From contig NZ_FNVF01000003.1 of the NCBI RefSeq assembly GCF_900107975.1, positions 129,155-193,154 on the forward strand: 64,000 nucleotides of DNA, given 5' to 3'. Below are positions 49,205-58,343 of this stretch, piece by piece; position 1 is the first letter of the stretch, and every line of letters begins with the position of its first letter. The DNA is from Paenibacillus sp. UNC499MF. GTDB lineage: Bacteria; Bacillota; Bacilli; Paenibacillales; NBRC-103111. A program made the position numbers and the translations under genes. Below the pieces are notes generated by a model. The model ran no database searches. It saw only the letters and a program-made list of their open reading frames with translations, and was not told the origin of the DNA.

Positions 49205-50506
49205 ATGTTGGTACGTTTTCTCGATCGCCGGTTCGGGCTTGAGGCCCACGGAACGACTGTGCGCCGCGAGCTTTTGGCCGGATTGGTGTCTTTCGTGACC
49301 AGCGTCTATATTATTATTGTCAATTCCGCGATTCTGGCGGATGCCGGTATCCCCGTTCAGGCGGGAATGATCGCCACCATTGCCACTTCGTTCGTCGGCT
49401 GCTGGCTGACCGGCTGGTGGAGCAACACGCCGCTCGTTGTCGTACCGGGCATGGGAATCAACGCCCTGTTCACGTACACCGTCGTGCATACAATGGGGCT
49501 GTCTTGGCAGGAAGCGCTTGCGGCCGTCTTTGTCTCGGGACTTCTCTTCTGTCTGGTCGCCTTTACGGGGCTGGCCGGACGGATCTCGCAATCGGTTCCG
49601 CATACGCTGAAAGAAGCCATCGGGGTCGGTATCGGGCTGTTTCTGACGTTTATCGGCCTGCAAAAAAGCGGCATCGTCGTGCCGAGCGCCTCGACGTATA
49701 TCGCGCTGGGCGATCTCGGCAGTCCCGAAGCGGTCGTCACCCTGCTTACGCTCGCACTCATGACCGTACTGTACGTCCGCGGCGTGAACGGCAGCTTCCT
49801 CATCGCCATCGTCTTCGGAACCGCCGTCGCCTGGCTGCTCGGCCTCGTAAACCCGGCTGCCGGAGGACCCGGGTTCGGACTTCGCGATGCCGCCGCCGTC
49901 TTCGGCGCGCTTTCCTTCGGGAGCCTCTGGACGGTGCCGTTCTGGATCGCGGCCTTCTCGATGGCGATGGTCATCGTCTTCGAGAACCTGGGCCTGATCC
50001 ACAGCCAGACGGCCAGCTTCGGGCGCCCGGACACCTACCGGCGCGCCTTCCAGGCCGCTGCCTTGTCGAACGCGGCCGCCGGACTGCTCGGCTCGAGTCC
50101 GACCGTATCCGCGGTCGAAGGCTCCGCCGGCATCGCTTCCGGCGGACGCACGGGTCTGACCGCCCTGTTCACGGGCGTGCTGTTTCTCGGCTCCTACTTT
50201 GCGGTGCCGCTGCTCCAGGCGATTCCGGACAGCGCGATCGCACCCGTGCTGATTATCCTCGGCTCGCTTATGCTCGGCAGCATCAAAGCGATCCCTTTCG
50301 AGGATTTCAGCGAAGCGTTTCCCGCTTTTCTCGTGATCGCGCTGATCCCGCTGACATACAGCATCGTCGACGGAATCGCGTTCGGCTTTATCGCTTACCC
50401 GGTCGTGAAGCTTGCGGCGGGCAAGGGCCGTCAGGTTTCCGTCACCCTGTATGTCATCGCTCTTCTCTTTCTCCTGTACGAAGTTTTGCAGGTGATGAGC
50501 AAGTAA
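49205..50506 (+). CDS. AzgA-type purine permease (NCS2 family)
   Basis: 433 residues, ATG 49205. It begins FLDRRFGLEAHGTTVRRELLAGLVSFVTSVYIIIVN, the AzgA/PbuG signature with the first helix, and has VVVPGMGINALFTYTVV, LKEAIGVGIGLFLTFIGL and the helix 10 substrate region SPTVSAVEGSAGIASGGRTGLTAL. About 12-14 helices. It imports hypoxanthine, guanine or adenine by proton symport. Single gene with a large terminator. Confidence 0.92.
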   Translation: MLVRFLDRRFGLEAHGTTVRRELLAGLVSFVTSVYIIIVNSAILADAGIPVQAGMIATIATSFVGCWLTGWWSNTPLVVVPGMGINALFTYTVVHTMGLSWQEALAAVFVSGLLFCLVAFTGLAGRISQSVPHTLKEAIGVGIGLFLTFIGLQKSGIVVPSASTYIALGDLGSPEAVVTLLTLALMTVLYVRGVNGSFLIAIVFGTAVAWLLGLVNPAAGGPGFGLRDAAAVFGALSFGSLWTVPFWIAAFSMAMVIVFENLGLIHSQTASFGRPDTYRRAFQAAALSNAAAGLLGSSPTVSAVEGSAGIASGGRTGLTALFTGVLFLGSYFAVPLLQAIPDSAIAPVLIILGSLMLGSIKAIPFEDFSEAFPAFLVIALIPLTYSIVDGIAFGFIAYPVVKLAAGKGRQVSVTLYVIALLFLLYEVLQVMSK

Positions 50507-50562
50507 CGGAAGCTTTGGAGCAATCCGGTTTACCCGGCTGCCCCCGCATACTTTTTCCGGCA

Positions 50563-50618
50563 TAAAAAAAACGCCTGTCCGAGCTTCCTTCCGGGAAGAC
50601 GGGCAGGCGAATTTTTTG
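50563..50618. terminator. Terminator between azgA-like and small membrane protein gene
   Basis: CGCCTGTCC...GGGCAGGCG outer and CTTCC/GGGAAG inner pairing, A-rich before and T-rich after: bidirectional. Confidence 0.88.
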
Positions 50619-50634
50619 ACACGAAGCCGCGCGG

Positions 50635-50835
50635 TCACGAGCTCCATCCCGAAGCCATGACGATAAACGTAACGAGGGCCGCCAGACCGACTACGAGGTA
50701 GACGGCTCCCTGGACTTTCTTTTTCTGAAAAAACCGCATGATGCTCATGCTGACCATCGACCCGATAAAAAGGATCAGCAGCAGGCTCGTTACGAACATG
50801 CCGGTTGTTAACGCATCCAAAGAAGTTGTTGCCAC
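50635..50835 (-). CDS. Small two-helix membrane protein, unknown
   Basis: 66 residues from GTG 50835, with GAGGTG 9 bases upstream (the frame extends to 50925 without a better start). It begins MATTSLDALTTGMFVTSLLLILFIGSMVSM and has a second helix AVYLVVGLAALVTFIVMA, with a basic FFQKKKVQ turn. It might be a small respiratory or regulatory membrane subunit, but no family is recognised. It stands divergent from the Crp/Fnr gene. Confidence 0.6.
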   Translation of the reverse strand: MATTSLDALTTGMFVTSLLLILFIGSMVSMSIMRFFQKKKVQGAVYLVVGLAALVTFIVMASGWSS

Positions 50836-50969
50836 GACGTTTTTCACCTCGATAAGATTGGTTTTCCGGTATCCTGTAAAGATCCTTTCTCGATTATAAC
50901 CGGAAACAAGGCGGAAACGGTACATTCTTTCTACATTTCTATGAACAAAAAAGAAAGGCGGGGGTCCGG

Positions 50970-51467
50970 ATGATTCTGCATAAAGGCGAAGTGCTGTTCC
51001 GCCAGGGGGAACAAGGACCCTTGTTCCGCATCCGGAGCGGCCTGTTCAAGGTCGTGCGCCTTCAGGAGAACGGGGAACAGTTTCTGTTCAATATTCTGAA
51101 CCCCGGGGAGCTGATCCCCCACCATTCCCTGCTCACGCCCAAAGAATACCACGGGACCGCGATTGCCCTGATCACAAGCGAAGTAGAGGTTATTCCGGCC
51201 GCGCAGTGGTACGCGGAGCTTCAGGAGAACCCCCTGCGCTACCGGGACGCCGCTCTTGTGCTGCAGGACAAGCTGAGAGCGATGCAGCAGCGCATCGACC
51301 AGCTTACCGCGCTCACTCCCGCCCGCAAAATCGAGCTGCTCGGGCAATGGTTCGCCCGGTACGTCGGGGACGTTCCGCTTGGCGACGTGCTGACCCAGGA
51401 AGAGATCGGGCAGCTCGTCGGCCTGCGGCGCGAAACGGTCAACCGGCTTCTGCGGAAGGGGCGCTGA
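50970..51467 (+). CDS. Short Crp/Fnr family regulator
   Basis: 165 residues, ATG 50970 after GGCGGGGG. It has the cyclic-nucleotide-binding barrel (KGEVLFRQGEQGPLFRIRSGLFKVVRL, LNPGELIPHHSLLT), the long dimer helix, and the HTH_Crp region VLTQEEIGQLVGLRRETVNRLL. It lacks about 20 residues at the N-terminus and the wing after the recognition helix compared with the 220-230-residue norm. No N-terminal Fe-S cysteines are present. It is convergent with hmp, whose promoter has a TGTGA-N6-TCAC palindrome, so it may sense nitrosative or redox stress. Confidence 0.85.
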   Translation: MILHKGEVLFRQGEQGPLFRIRSGLFKVVRLQENGEQFLFNILNPGELIPHHSLLTPKEYHGTAIALITSEVEVIPAAQWYAELQENPLRYRDAALVLQDKLRAMQQRIDQLTALTPARKIELLGQWFARYVGDVPLGDVLTQEEIGQLVGLRRETVNRLLRKGR

Positions 51468-51473
51468 GCGCAA

Positions 51474-51513
51474 AAGAACGGGTCCGCCACGGAGGCGGAC
51501 CCGTTTTCTTTTT
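51474..51513. terminator. Bidirectional terminator between crp/fnr-like gene and hmp
   Basis: ACGGGTCCGCC-ACGGA-GGCGGACCCGT, followed by TTTTCTTTTTT. Confidence 0.92.
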
Positions 51514-52742
51514 TACAGGTTAAGCGACGGACCGAAAAATTCATAGTGGAGAGATTCCGCCGGAACGCCCAGCTCCCGCAAGTACCCGATCATGTCGCGC
51601 ATAAACGATACGGGGCCGCAAATATAATAGTCGGCCTTAGCTCCTGCTTCCGCCGTAATTTCCTTCAGCTTCTCTGCCGTCAGCCGTCCTTCCGTATGAA
51701 AGGCGCCTTCGGATCTGTCTTCATCCGCCGGCTGCGTATAACAAATATGCGTGCGCAGACCATTTTCCGCCGCCGCGGTTACCCCCTCTTCCTGGAGCAT
51801 ATCCTTCATGGCGTGCAGTTTGCCGCAGGCCGCCGTGTGGATGAACGTAACCGGCCGCGCGGGCTGCTCGGCCCGGATCGTTCTCAGCATGCTCGTCAGC
51901 GGAGTCAAGCCGACTCCCGCGGACAAGAGCACGACCGGCGTATCTGCGGAACGGTCCAGCGTGAATGCCCCGGCGGGTACGGAGAGCAGCAGCGTGTCCC
52001 CTTCCTGCACGGCTTCGTGCAGATAAGCCGATGCCACGCCCGGCTCGCGGGTGTCCGTGCCCGTTTCCTTCTTCACCGAGATCCGGTAATACGGCTGTCC
52101 GGGGCGGTCCGACAAGCTGTACTGCCGGTTCACGAGATGCTCGCGTCCGGGGATCTTCATCTGCACAGTCACGTACTGCCCCGGCTCGAAAGACGCCAGG
52201 GGTCCCCCGTCCTCCGGAACGAGATAGAATGACGTGATGTTGCCGCTTTCCGCCATTTTCCGGCTCACCGTAAACTTGCGGAATCCCGCCCAGCCTCCCG
52301 GCTGATGAAGCGCCTCATCCGTCATTTCCGTTTCTACGCCGATAAAAGCCCCCGCAATTACGGAGTAAGCCTCTTCCCAGGCGCCGAGAATTTCCGGCGT
52401 CGCCGCATCGCCCAGCACCTCGGAGATCGCGCTGAGCAGATTCTCTCCGACGATCGGATATTGGTCCGGGGTCACGCCCAGACTTACGTGCTTATGAGCG
52501 ATTACCTTGACGGCCGGCATAATCTCATGCAGCCGGTCGATATGAACGGCAGCCGCATAGACCGCGTTGGCCAGAGCCGTCTGCTGCCGCCCCTGCTTCT
52601 GGTTGCCGTGGTTGAACAAATTCAGCAGCTCCGGGTGGCTTTTGAACAACTTTTCGTAAAAACGGGTCGTAATGGCTTTGCCGTGCACTTCAAGCACCGG
52701 TACGGTGGATTTGATGATGGCGATCGTTTCGGGTTTCAACAT
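51513..52742 (-). CDS. hmp: Flavohemoprotein, nitric oxide dioxygenase
   Basis: 409 residues, the usual Hmp length. It oxidises NO to nitrate with O2 and NADH in the cytoplasm. Globin domain (1-137) with LEVHGKAITTRFYEKLF, the conserved NHGNQKQGRQQTALANAVYA and the proximal His in VIAHKHVSLGV. FAD domain with NRQYSLSD (RxYS), NAD domain with LSAGVGLTPLTSML, and the typical end LHYEFFGP. A Crp/Fnr-type site lies 60-80 bases upstream of its start. Confidence 0.95.
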   Translation of the reverse strand: MLKPETIAIIKSTVPVLEVHGKAITTRFYEKLFKSHPELLNLFNHGNQKQGRQQTALANAVYAAAVHIDRLHEIMPAVKVIAHKHVSLGVTPDQYPIVGENLLSAISEVLGDAATPEILGAWEEAYSVIAGAFIGVETEMTDEALHQPGGWAGFRKFTVSRKMAESGNITSFYLVPEDGGPLASFEPGQYVTVQMKIPGREHLVNRQYSLSDRPGQPYYRISVKKETGTDTREPGVASAYLHEAVQEGDTLLLSVPAGAFTLDRSADTPVVLLSAGVGLTPLTSMLRTIRAEQPARPVTFIHTAACGKLHAMKDMLQEEGVTAAAENGLRTHICYTQPADEDRSEGAFHTEGRLTAEKLKEITAEAGAKADYYICGPVSFMRDMIGYLRELGVPAESLHYEFFGPSLNL

Positions 52743-52803
52743 GATTAATCTTCCCTTCGTCTTCGTTCTTGTTTACAGTATAAAAAATCACACCCCTTTC
52801 CCC

Positions 52804-52819
52804 GGTGATTACAATCACA
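52804..52819. promoter_or_regulatory. Crp/Fnr-type operator in the hmp promoter region
   Basis: GGTGATTACAATCACA; read on the other strand it is TGTGA-TTGTAA-TCACC, one base from the TGTGA-N6-TCACA consensus. The AATCACACC half recurs at about 52787-52795. The nearby short Crp/Fnr protein is the natural candidate binder. Confidence 0.6.
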
Positions 52820-52936
52820 CCGCTTATTGCAGCTTTGTGAACACTCTAGCAGCTCTCTCTTCGGCTTTTTTTCGTCATAGAGTCGGTTTTCCCCTCATAG
52901 AATGAACTATCATCTGCAAGGAGGATTTCTTTACTC

Positions 52937-54571
52937 ATGAACAAAAAGCACATCGCCGCACTGGCCGCACTCGCCTTTACAGCCGCCTTGCTCGTGATTT
53001 TGACCGGCTCTCTGACGGGGCGGAAATCGCTTCTTGCCCAATCGCCCGGCGCTGCCGCGGGCTCCGCAGCCGCTTCGGTTACGCAGGCGTCAAACCAGGC
53101 GTTATCCGCCCCCCGGCAGCTCCGGGCCGTCTGGATCGCCACGGCCTGGAACATCGACTGGCCGTCGAGCCAGGGACTGTCCGCCGCCAAACAGCAGCAG
53201 GAGTTCACCGCCATGCTGGACGAAGCCAAAAATGTGGGCATGAACGCCGTCATCGTACAGGTCAAGCCCAACGCCGATTCTCTCTATCCTTCGGAGTACG
53301 GCCCCTGGTCCGATGTCCTGACCGGCAGGCAGGGCCAGTCTCCGGGATATGACCCGCTCGCTTTTATGGTGGAGGAAGCGCACAAGCGCAACCTGGAATT
53401 CCACGCCTGGTTCAATCCGTACCGCATCGGCAAAACCAAAGACACCGCGAAGCTTGCCGCCGATCATCCGGCTCTGAAGCATCCCGACTGGGTGGCGTCT
53501 TATGCGGGTACCCGGTATTATAATCCCGGCATACCGGAGGTCAGGGATTTTGTCGCGGCCGGCATCGCCGAGGTCGTCCGGAAGTATGATATCGACGCCG
53601 TTCATCTCGACGATTATTTTTATCCGTATCCCGAGAAAGGCAAAGATTTTCCCGACGATGCCGCTTACCGGAAATATGGTCAACCGGAGTTCGGTTCCAA
53701 GCCCAATTGGCGCAGGGACAACGTCAACCGGCTTGTGGAGGCCATTCACACCGCTATCAAAAAGGAAAAGCCTTACGTCAAATTCGGTATTTCCCCGTTC
53801 GGCGTATGGCGCAACCAGAATATGGACCCGACCGGATCGGAGACGACGGCGGGCACCACGAATTACGACACGCTTTTTGCGGACACAAGGGCGTGGATCA
53901 ATGCCGGCTGGGTCGATTATATCGCACCGCAGCTGTACTGGAACTTCGGCTTCAAACCGGCGGCCTACGATAAGCTGGCGGACTGGTGGATCAAAGAAAC
54001 CGAGGGCAAACCCGTCCAGCTGTACATCGGGCATGCGCCCTTCAAAATCGGCCAGCAGGACCCTCCGGGCTGGCAAAACCCCGACGAGCTGCCGGACCAG
54101 CTCAAGTTCAACGCCCGCAGCGCCGGCAAAATCAGCGGCAGCATTCTGTTCAGCCTCAAGGATATCCGGCGCAATCCCCTCGGATTCCGCGACCGGCTGA
54201 ACACGGAACTGTACGCCAGCCCGGCGCTGGTGCCGCCCATGCCGTGGCTGGGAAGCACGGCGCCTCAGCCGCCGGAGGCGCTCTCCGCCGAGAGCACGAC
54301 GGACGGCGTGCGGCTCGACTGGCGCGAAGGCGGCGGGAGCCCCGCGTACTACGCCGTCTACCGTGCCGAGGGAAGCGGCCCGGACGCCGCGCGCCTGATC
54401 GGCACCGTCCGCAGCGGCGGAAGCGGGGCCGGGACGTTCACCGACCGCGCCGCTCCGACCGGGAAGCCCCTGCATTACGTCGTGACCGCGCTCGACCGGC
54501 TGCACAACGAAAGCACGGCGAGCCGGACCGCCTCCGCCGACGTGCCGGGCAGGTTCGCGAAGGCGAAGTAA
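52937..54571 (+). CDS. Secreted GHL10/YngK-type glycoside hydrolase
   Basis: 544 residues, ATG 52937 with AAGGAGG upstream. A signal peptide or anchor (1-36) precedes the family 10-like glycosyl hydrolase-like domain (PF02638): RAVWIATAWNIDWPSSQGLS, MNAVIVQVKPNADSLYPSEYGPWSD, LEFHAWFNPYRIG, DIDAVHLDDYFYPYP and VKFGISPFGVWRNQ (about 50-430). The C-terminal 95 residues are a fibronectin type III-like module. Related proteins act on peptidoglycan-type or wall polysaccharides; the LDDYFYP strand carries probable catalytic acids. Single gene. Confidence 0.9.
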   Translation: MNKKHIAALAALAFTAALLVILTGSLTGRKSLLAQSPGAAAGSAAASVTQASNQALSAPRQLRAVWIATAWNIDWPSSQGLSAAKQQQEFTAMLDEAKNVGMNAVIVQVKPNADSLYPSEYGPWSDVLTGRQGQSPGYDPLAFMVEEAHKRNLEFHAWFNPYRIGKTKDTAKLAADHPALKHPDWVASYAGTRYYNPGIPEVRDFVAAGIAEVVRKYDIDAVHLDDYFYPYPEKGKDFPDDAAYRKYGQPEFGSKPNWRRDNVNRLVEAIHTAIKKEKPYVKFGISPFGVWRNQNMDPTGSETTAGTTNYDTLFADTRAWINAGWVDYIAPQLYWNFGFKPAAYDKLADWWIKETEGKPVQLYIGHAPFKIGQQDPPGWQNPDELPDQLKFNARSAGKISGSILFSLKDIRRNPLGFRDRLNTELYASPALVPPMPWLGSTAPQPPEALSAESTTDGVRLDWREGGGSPAYYAVYRAEGSGPDAARLIGTVRSGGSGAGTFTDRAAPTGKPLHYVVTALDRLHNESTASRTASADVPGRFAKAK

Positions 54572-54572
54572 C

Positions 54573-54615
54573 GCAAAGACCCTCCATCCGGTTCTTCCGG
54601 CTGAAGGGTCTTTGC
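54573..54615 (+). terminator. Terminator after the GHL10 gene
   Basis: GCAAAGACCCT and AGGGTCTTTGC arms with a CCGG/CCGG inner pairing. There is no long T tract. Confidence 0.7.
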
Positions 54616-54692
54616 ATGGGCGGAAACATGGCGGGAGCGGCAGCGGCTTATCCGCACAGGCGGCCGGCCCGGTCTCCGCCCCGGTAAATGAT

Positions 54693-55220
54693 CTATGTGC
54701 CGGTCGATCCGAGCACCCGCCCGGTGGGAACGTGGTACCGGCAGATGCCGTCGATATTGTCCTGCAGAACGCCTCCGCAGCTTTCAATCACGCGGCGCGA
54801 CGGCACGTTATCTTCATTGACGGTCAGCAGCGCTTCGCCTATGCCTTTGACGGCCGCTTCCCGGAGCAGAAGCTGCAGCAGCGGCTTGGCATAGCCTTTG
54901 CCCCGTTCCGCCGGGCGGATGACATAGCCGATGTGGCCGCCCCGCTTTTTCAACGGTCCGTTCAGGGCATGGCGCATTTTCCCGTAGCCGACGGGCCTGC
55001 CGTCCGCATAAAGCCAGTATACCGTTTGAGGGACAAGCCCTTCCGGCAGCTGCCTGGCCCGGGCCATATTATAATTTTTAACCAGAATGTTATGAAACTC
55101 GTCCAGGGTTTCGCTGTAAAAGCTGTTTACAAATCCGTTCGCACCCAGTCCGATCTCACGCGTCATTTCAAAGATGTCCGAGCCTTCCTCCACATTCAGT
55201 TCGCGCAGCTCTATATTCAT
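54693..55220 (-). CDS. GNAT family N-acetyltransferase
   Basis: 175 residues from ATG 55220, with AAAGGAG upstream. Motif A IGYVIRPAERGKGYAKPLLQLLL (about 98-120) and motif B LTVNEDNVPSRRVIESCGGVLQ are clear, as in YafP/RimJ-like or aminoglycoside-type acetyltransferases of the 'predicted acetyltransferase' group. The C-terminus reads ICRYHVPTGRVLG. Single gene; the substrate is unknown. Confidence 0.88.
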   Translation of the reverse strand: MNIELRELNVEEGSDIFEMTREIGLGANGFVNSFYSETLDEFHNILVKNYNMARARQLPEGLVPQTVYWLYADGRPVGYGKMRHALNGPLKKRGGHIGYVIRPAERGKGYAKPLLQLLLREAAVKGIGEALLTVNEDNVPSRRVIESCGGVLQDNIDGICRYHVPTGRVLGSTGT

Positions 55221-55270
55221 ACGGGCAGCTCCTTTACTCCTTTTGAAAAATATACGGGATTTGGCTGCAG

Positions 55271-55302
55271 AAAAAAAGCCCCCTTTTATAGAAGGAGACT
55301 TT
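55271..55302 (-). terminator. Terminator after the AlkD-like gene
   Basis: Minus strand AAGTCTCCTT-CTATA-AAAGGGGGCTT (with G-T pairs), then TTTTT. Confidence 0.6.
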
Positions 55303-55358
55303 CGGACCATACTCGTATGCGTCAGTTGAACCAGGCATTCCTGCAAAAAAAGAAATTT

Positions 55359-56066
55359 TTAACACCTGACATATTTACGTTTGAAACCAAGCCGGCCTTT
55401 ACTAACTGCCTTTTCAATATTTTCGGAAGCATGCAAAGACTTGCCTTTTGTCTTGTCCGTGTTGACTTCTACAGGGCCTACCGCCTTTGCGGTATCAACC
55501 GCCTTATCATGGAGAGGCAGATAGGATGTCCCCACTGTGTAAATAAAATTGTTCATCGCATACTTAGCTCTTTCGGGAGAATCATGGATCGTATTTCTCA
55601 CAATTTCCAGCATATCGGCAAGCTTGCTTTCGGAAAACTCACTGTCTTTGCGGCTCCCCAAAAGCCAGCAGTAACAGCTCCAGCCCGCCGACATTCTCAG
55701 CTCATGACCGCTTGCGATCCATTTATCCGCCACTTCTTGTGCGATATCTGTTTCTGCCAGCGTTACGGCCACTACATAATCGGACAGCATATAAAAATAC
55801 GCGGCCTCTATCCAGCGCTCAAAATCCGCATCCGTCATTGTTTTCGGGTCCGCTATGACGCCGGCAAAGTACATGGCATCATAATTCCCCGTGTTGTAAA
55901 GCTCTTCTGCCAAAGGCTGATTTTTTTTAATTATCTTCGCCATGGGCTTCATTGCACCCGTAGCCACACCAAAGAGCGGTTCGTGCGCGCCGTTCGACAT
56001 GTACATTTTTTTGGTTCGTTCCTTGCCGAGACTTTCAAGTTCCTGCATGACCATTTCAAAATTCAC
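55359..56066 (-). CDS. AlkD-like DNA alkylation repair family protein
   Basis: 235 residues made of helical HEAT-like repeats. MNFEMVMQELESLGKERTKKMYMSNGAHEPLFGVATGAMKPMAK is the AlkD-family start, and DADFERWIEAAYFYMLSDYVVAV...DKWIASGHELRMSAGWSCYCWLL the core with the Trp/Asp-rich helices. The family excises or binds alkylated bases without flipping. Several members are not glycosylases, so activity is uncertain. It is monocistronic and no LexA box was noticed before it. Confidence 0.82.
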   Translation of the reverse strand: MNFEMVMQELESLGKERTKKMYMSNGAHEPLFGVATGAMKPMAKIIKKNQPLAEELYNTGNYDAMYFAGVIADPKTMTDADFERWIEAAYFYMLSDYVVAVTLAETDIAQEVADKWIASGHELRMSAGWSCYCWLLGSRKDSEFSESKLADMLEIVRNTIHDSPERAKYAMNNFIYTVGTSYLPLHDKAVDTAKAVGPVEVNTDKTKGKSLHASENIEKAVSKGRLGFKRKYVRC

Positions 56067-56189
56067 TGTGTATCACTTCCTTTTTCGCAGGATTTCGTCA
56101 CGTTTATTATAGCCTCTACCGGATAAAACCATTGGCCGTCTGGCCCCGTATAGAAGCTTCACTTCTTATTATACAGACATTTTCCCGCT

Positions 56190-56250
56190 GCAAAAAATTA
56201 TTGACGTATAATCATGTCCGGAATTTGCGACAAGAACATACGTCAATAAG
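56190..56250 (-). terminator. Perfect 12-bp inverted repeat, probable large-loop terminator
   Basis: TTATTGACGTAT (56198-56209) and ATACGTCAATAA (56238-56249) are perfect complements with a 28-base loop. On the minus strand the distal arm runs into TTTTTT, 35 bases after the IscA-like stop, so termination is the simplest reading. Confidence 0.6.
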
Positions 56251-56284
56251 TTAATCAGGCTTTTCGCGTCCCGTTTCCCCAATT

Positions 56285-56641
56285 TTAATCACATTTTTTA
56301 GCTTCGCCGCGGTAATTTTCCATTCTGAAACTGGCTCCACATCCACATGAAGCTCTTGCATTAGGATTGTTCAAGGTGAAACCGCCTGTCATTCCCCTTT
56401 CTTCATAATCAATGAGAAGACCTTTAATATAGGGAACACTATCCGCGTGAACCAATATACTAAATTCACCTTTATTTAATAAGATATCCTCCTCTGTCAC
56501 CTGCTCATCCACTGTAAGAGTATAGGACAAACCACTGCATCCCCCCTCATTGACGCCTATTCGGAAAAAAGAATTTCGGGCCTCGTCATTTGCTAAGATT
56601 TCGGTAATTTTTTCCGATGCTGCTTCACTGACCTGTATCAT
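56285..56641 (-). CDS. HesB/IscA-type iron-sulfur carrier
   Basis: 118 residues, ATG 56641 after AAAGGAG. A-type carrier: IRVGVNEGGCSGLSYTL-like strand with the first Cys (FRIGVNEGGCSG), and the C-terminal pair CGCGASF (Cys-x-Cys). A few extra residues (MENYRGEAKKCD) follow. It transfers [2Fe-2S] or [4Fe-4S] clusters to apoproteins. Single gene, next to an MFS/SufR-like pair that may also be connected to Fe-S status. Confidence 0.92.
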   Translation of the reverse strand: MIQVSEAASEKITEILANDEARNSFFRIGVNEGGCSGLSYTLTVDEQVTEEDILLNKGEFSILVHADSVPYIKGLLIDYEERGMTGGFTLNNPNARASCGCGASFRMENYRGEAKKCD

Positions 56642-56793
56642 CGTTCATTTCTCCTTTGACCGTCATTTTTGGTTAGCCGGTATGTTCGCAACAAGAGCAC
56701 ATCTAAAAAATGGTTTGTATGGACAGATCCATGTCACAAAGAACATGAACATGGACCGTTTTTTTTGTAAAGATCGGAAGGCTTGTCGGTTTG

Positions 56794-58176
56794 TTAGTTA
56801 GCCGGTCTGATCCGGGTGCTGGCGAATAAACTCATAGCGATTAATAAGAGATGAAAACCCATCGTCACAATTAATCCGGATTGCAGGGACATCCCTGCAG
56901 CTTGACAGACAACGAGAATCGAGCCGCCTATCCCGATAACAACGCCCGGTGTAAAAGAATCCGCGAATTGCAGATTTGCCGAAGTTTCTCCAACATCCCC
57001 TTTCCCTGTTTGGGAAAATGCCACAACGCCGCTAATGGGGTGCGCCAATCCAATTCCGATTCCGGCTATGATTTGTCCGATAACCGCAACGGCAACCGTC
57101 ACGACAGGCACCCAAAATACTAAGGCAATTCCAATTGCAAGCAGCAGCACACCCAAAATAATTCTTGCATTACGTCCCCGCCCCTGGTCTGCCGAATCCC
57201 ACCGTCCCTGTAAGTAAGCAATGAGGCACCAGCTTAGCGCAGCGCTCGCTACGATTAATCCAGCCTGAGAAGGAGTAATGCCTTTCACATCTATTAAAGC
57301 CAGTACCAGGAAATTTTGTGTACTTGTGTAGGCCGCGAAGAACAGCCCCCGCGTCGCCAGAATAGCCGGCATGCCTCTTCCGAAAGCAAGAGTTCCTTTA
57401 GGCAGCAACTTGCGCAGCGGATATCCCATGAGCACCAAGCCGATAAGGACTAAAACAAATCCCGGCGTGGCCGGCAGCATGCTTAGACCGACCAGGAAAA
57501 TCCCCGTACCTACCGTTAACAGTAAAGCCAGCCACGCAGCCGAAGTCCCGTTGTCCCCTTGTGTCTTCTGCGTCTTTAATTTCCTGAACGCCGGTAAACT
57601 AAGCAGTGCCGAAACAGCCAGAATCGGCAGTATCCCCCAGAAAACCAACCGCCAGGACCACTGATCCGCGATTAGACCCGCCACGTATGGACCGAGCATG
57701 GACGGAAGTACATAGGCAGTACCGAATGCTCCGAGGATTTTGGCACGCAATTCATCCGGATAACTTAACGATATGGCCGTGTATACACAGGTCATCATAG
57801 CTCCGGCGCCTAAACCCTGCATAGCCCGCGCTCCTATCATCGTATACATATCTCCTGCCGTCGCGGCAGCGATCAATCCGACGATAAACAAAATAAGCGC
57901 GAAAGTGAACGGTGCCGCAGGTCCTTGTCTGTCAATGATCCGGCCGACGACCAAGGTCCCGATAATCTGCGCAAGCAGGTATGTACTGAAAATCCAGCCG
58001 AACAGGCTGAGGCCGTTCAAGTCACCGGCAATGGAAGGGGCAATCGTCGTTACCGACAAACCTTCGAATCCCACTGCCATTACCGACAGGATGATTCCTA
58101 TGGACAGGGCAAAATAGCGCGGGCTGAAAATACTTTGAGGAGCGCTTTCTGAAATGCTTTGAGCATGGGACGACAT
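56794..58176 (-). CDS. MFS multidrug exporter (EmrB/QacA-like)
   Basis: 460 residues with 12-14 helices. TM1-2 and loop: SVTTIAPSIAGDLNGLSLFGWIFSTYLLAQIIGTLVVGRIIDRQG, motif A variant; GLGAGAMMTCVYTAISLSYP and GAFGTAYVLPSMLGPYVAGLIAD (motif C). It is divergent from the SufR-like regulator with a 167-base shared promoter region containing palindromes, so that regulator probably controls it. The substrate is unknown. Confidence 0.9.
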   Translation of the reverse strand: MSSHAQSISESAPQSIFSPRYFALSIGIILSVMAVGFEGLSVTTIAPSIAGDLNGLSLFGWIFSTYLLAQIIGTLVVGRIIDRQGPAAPFTFALILFIVGLIAAATAGDMYTMIGARAMQGLGAGAMMTCVYTAISLSYPDELRAKILGAFGTAYVLPSMLGPYVAGLIADQWSWRLVFWGILPILAVSALLSLPAFRKLKTQKTQGDNGTSAAWLALLLTVGTGIFLVGLSMLPATPGFVLVLIGLVLMGYPLRKLLPKGTLAFGRGMPAILATRGLFFAAYTSTQNFLVLALIDVKGITPSQAGLIVASAALSWCLIAYLQGRWDSADQGRGRNARIILGVLLLAIGIALVFWVPVVTVAVAVIGQIIAGIGIGLAHPISGVVAFSQTGKGDVGETSANLQFADSFTPGVVIGIGGSILVVCQAAGMSLQSGLIVTMGFHLLLIAMSLFASTRIRPAN

Positions 58177-58214
58177 GAAATATAACCTCCAAGAAAAATT
58201 TTTATGTATACATC

Positions 58215-58226
58215 GTATCCGGATAC
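58215..58226. promoter_or_regulatory. Palindrome between the MFS exporter and the SufR-like gene
   Basis: GTATCCGGATAC is a perfect 12-bp palindrome 39 bases upstream of the MFS start. A second loose palindrome, ACATTTT-N5-AAAATGT type, lies at about 58283-58303 nearer the regulator gene. Both are candidate operators. Confidence 0.5.
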
Positions 58227-58343
58227 TTAGTAAACATTTATGTTGATAAAGTTTAAATTACAGTCCGACTTTGACTTTGTCAACATTTTTATTTAAAATG
58301 TAGACAGCGATGTAAAACCGGCTGCTTAATAAGGAGGCTCGTC

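Noticed and set aside
56198-56249. Perfect 12-bp inverted repeat as a regulator operator or mobile-element end
   Set aside because: On the minus strand it ends in TTTTTT just after the IscA-like gene, so a terminator explains it; no target duplication or transposase is present.
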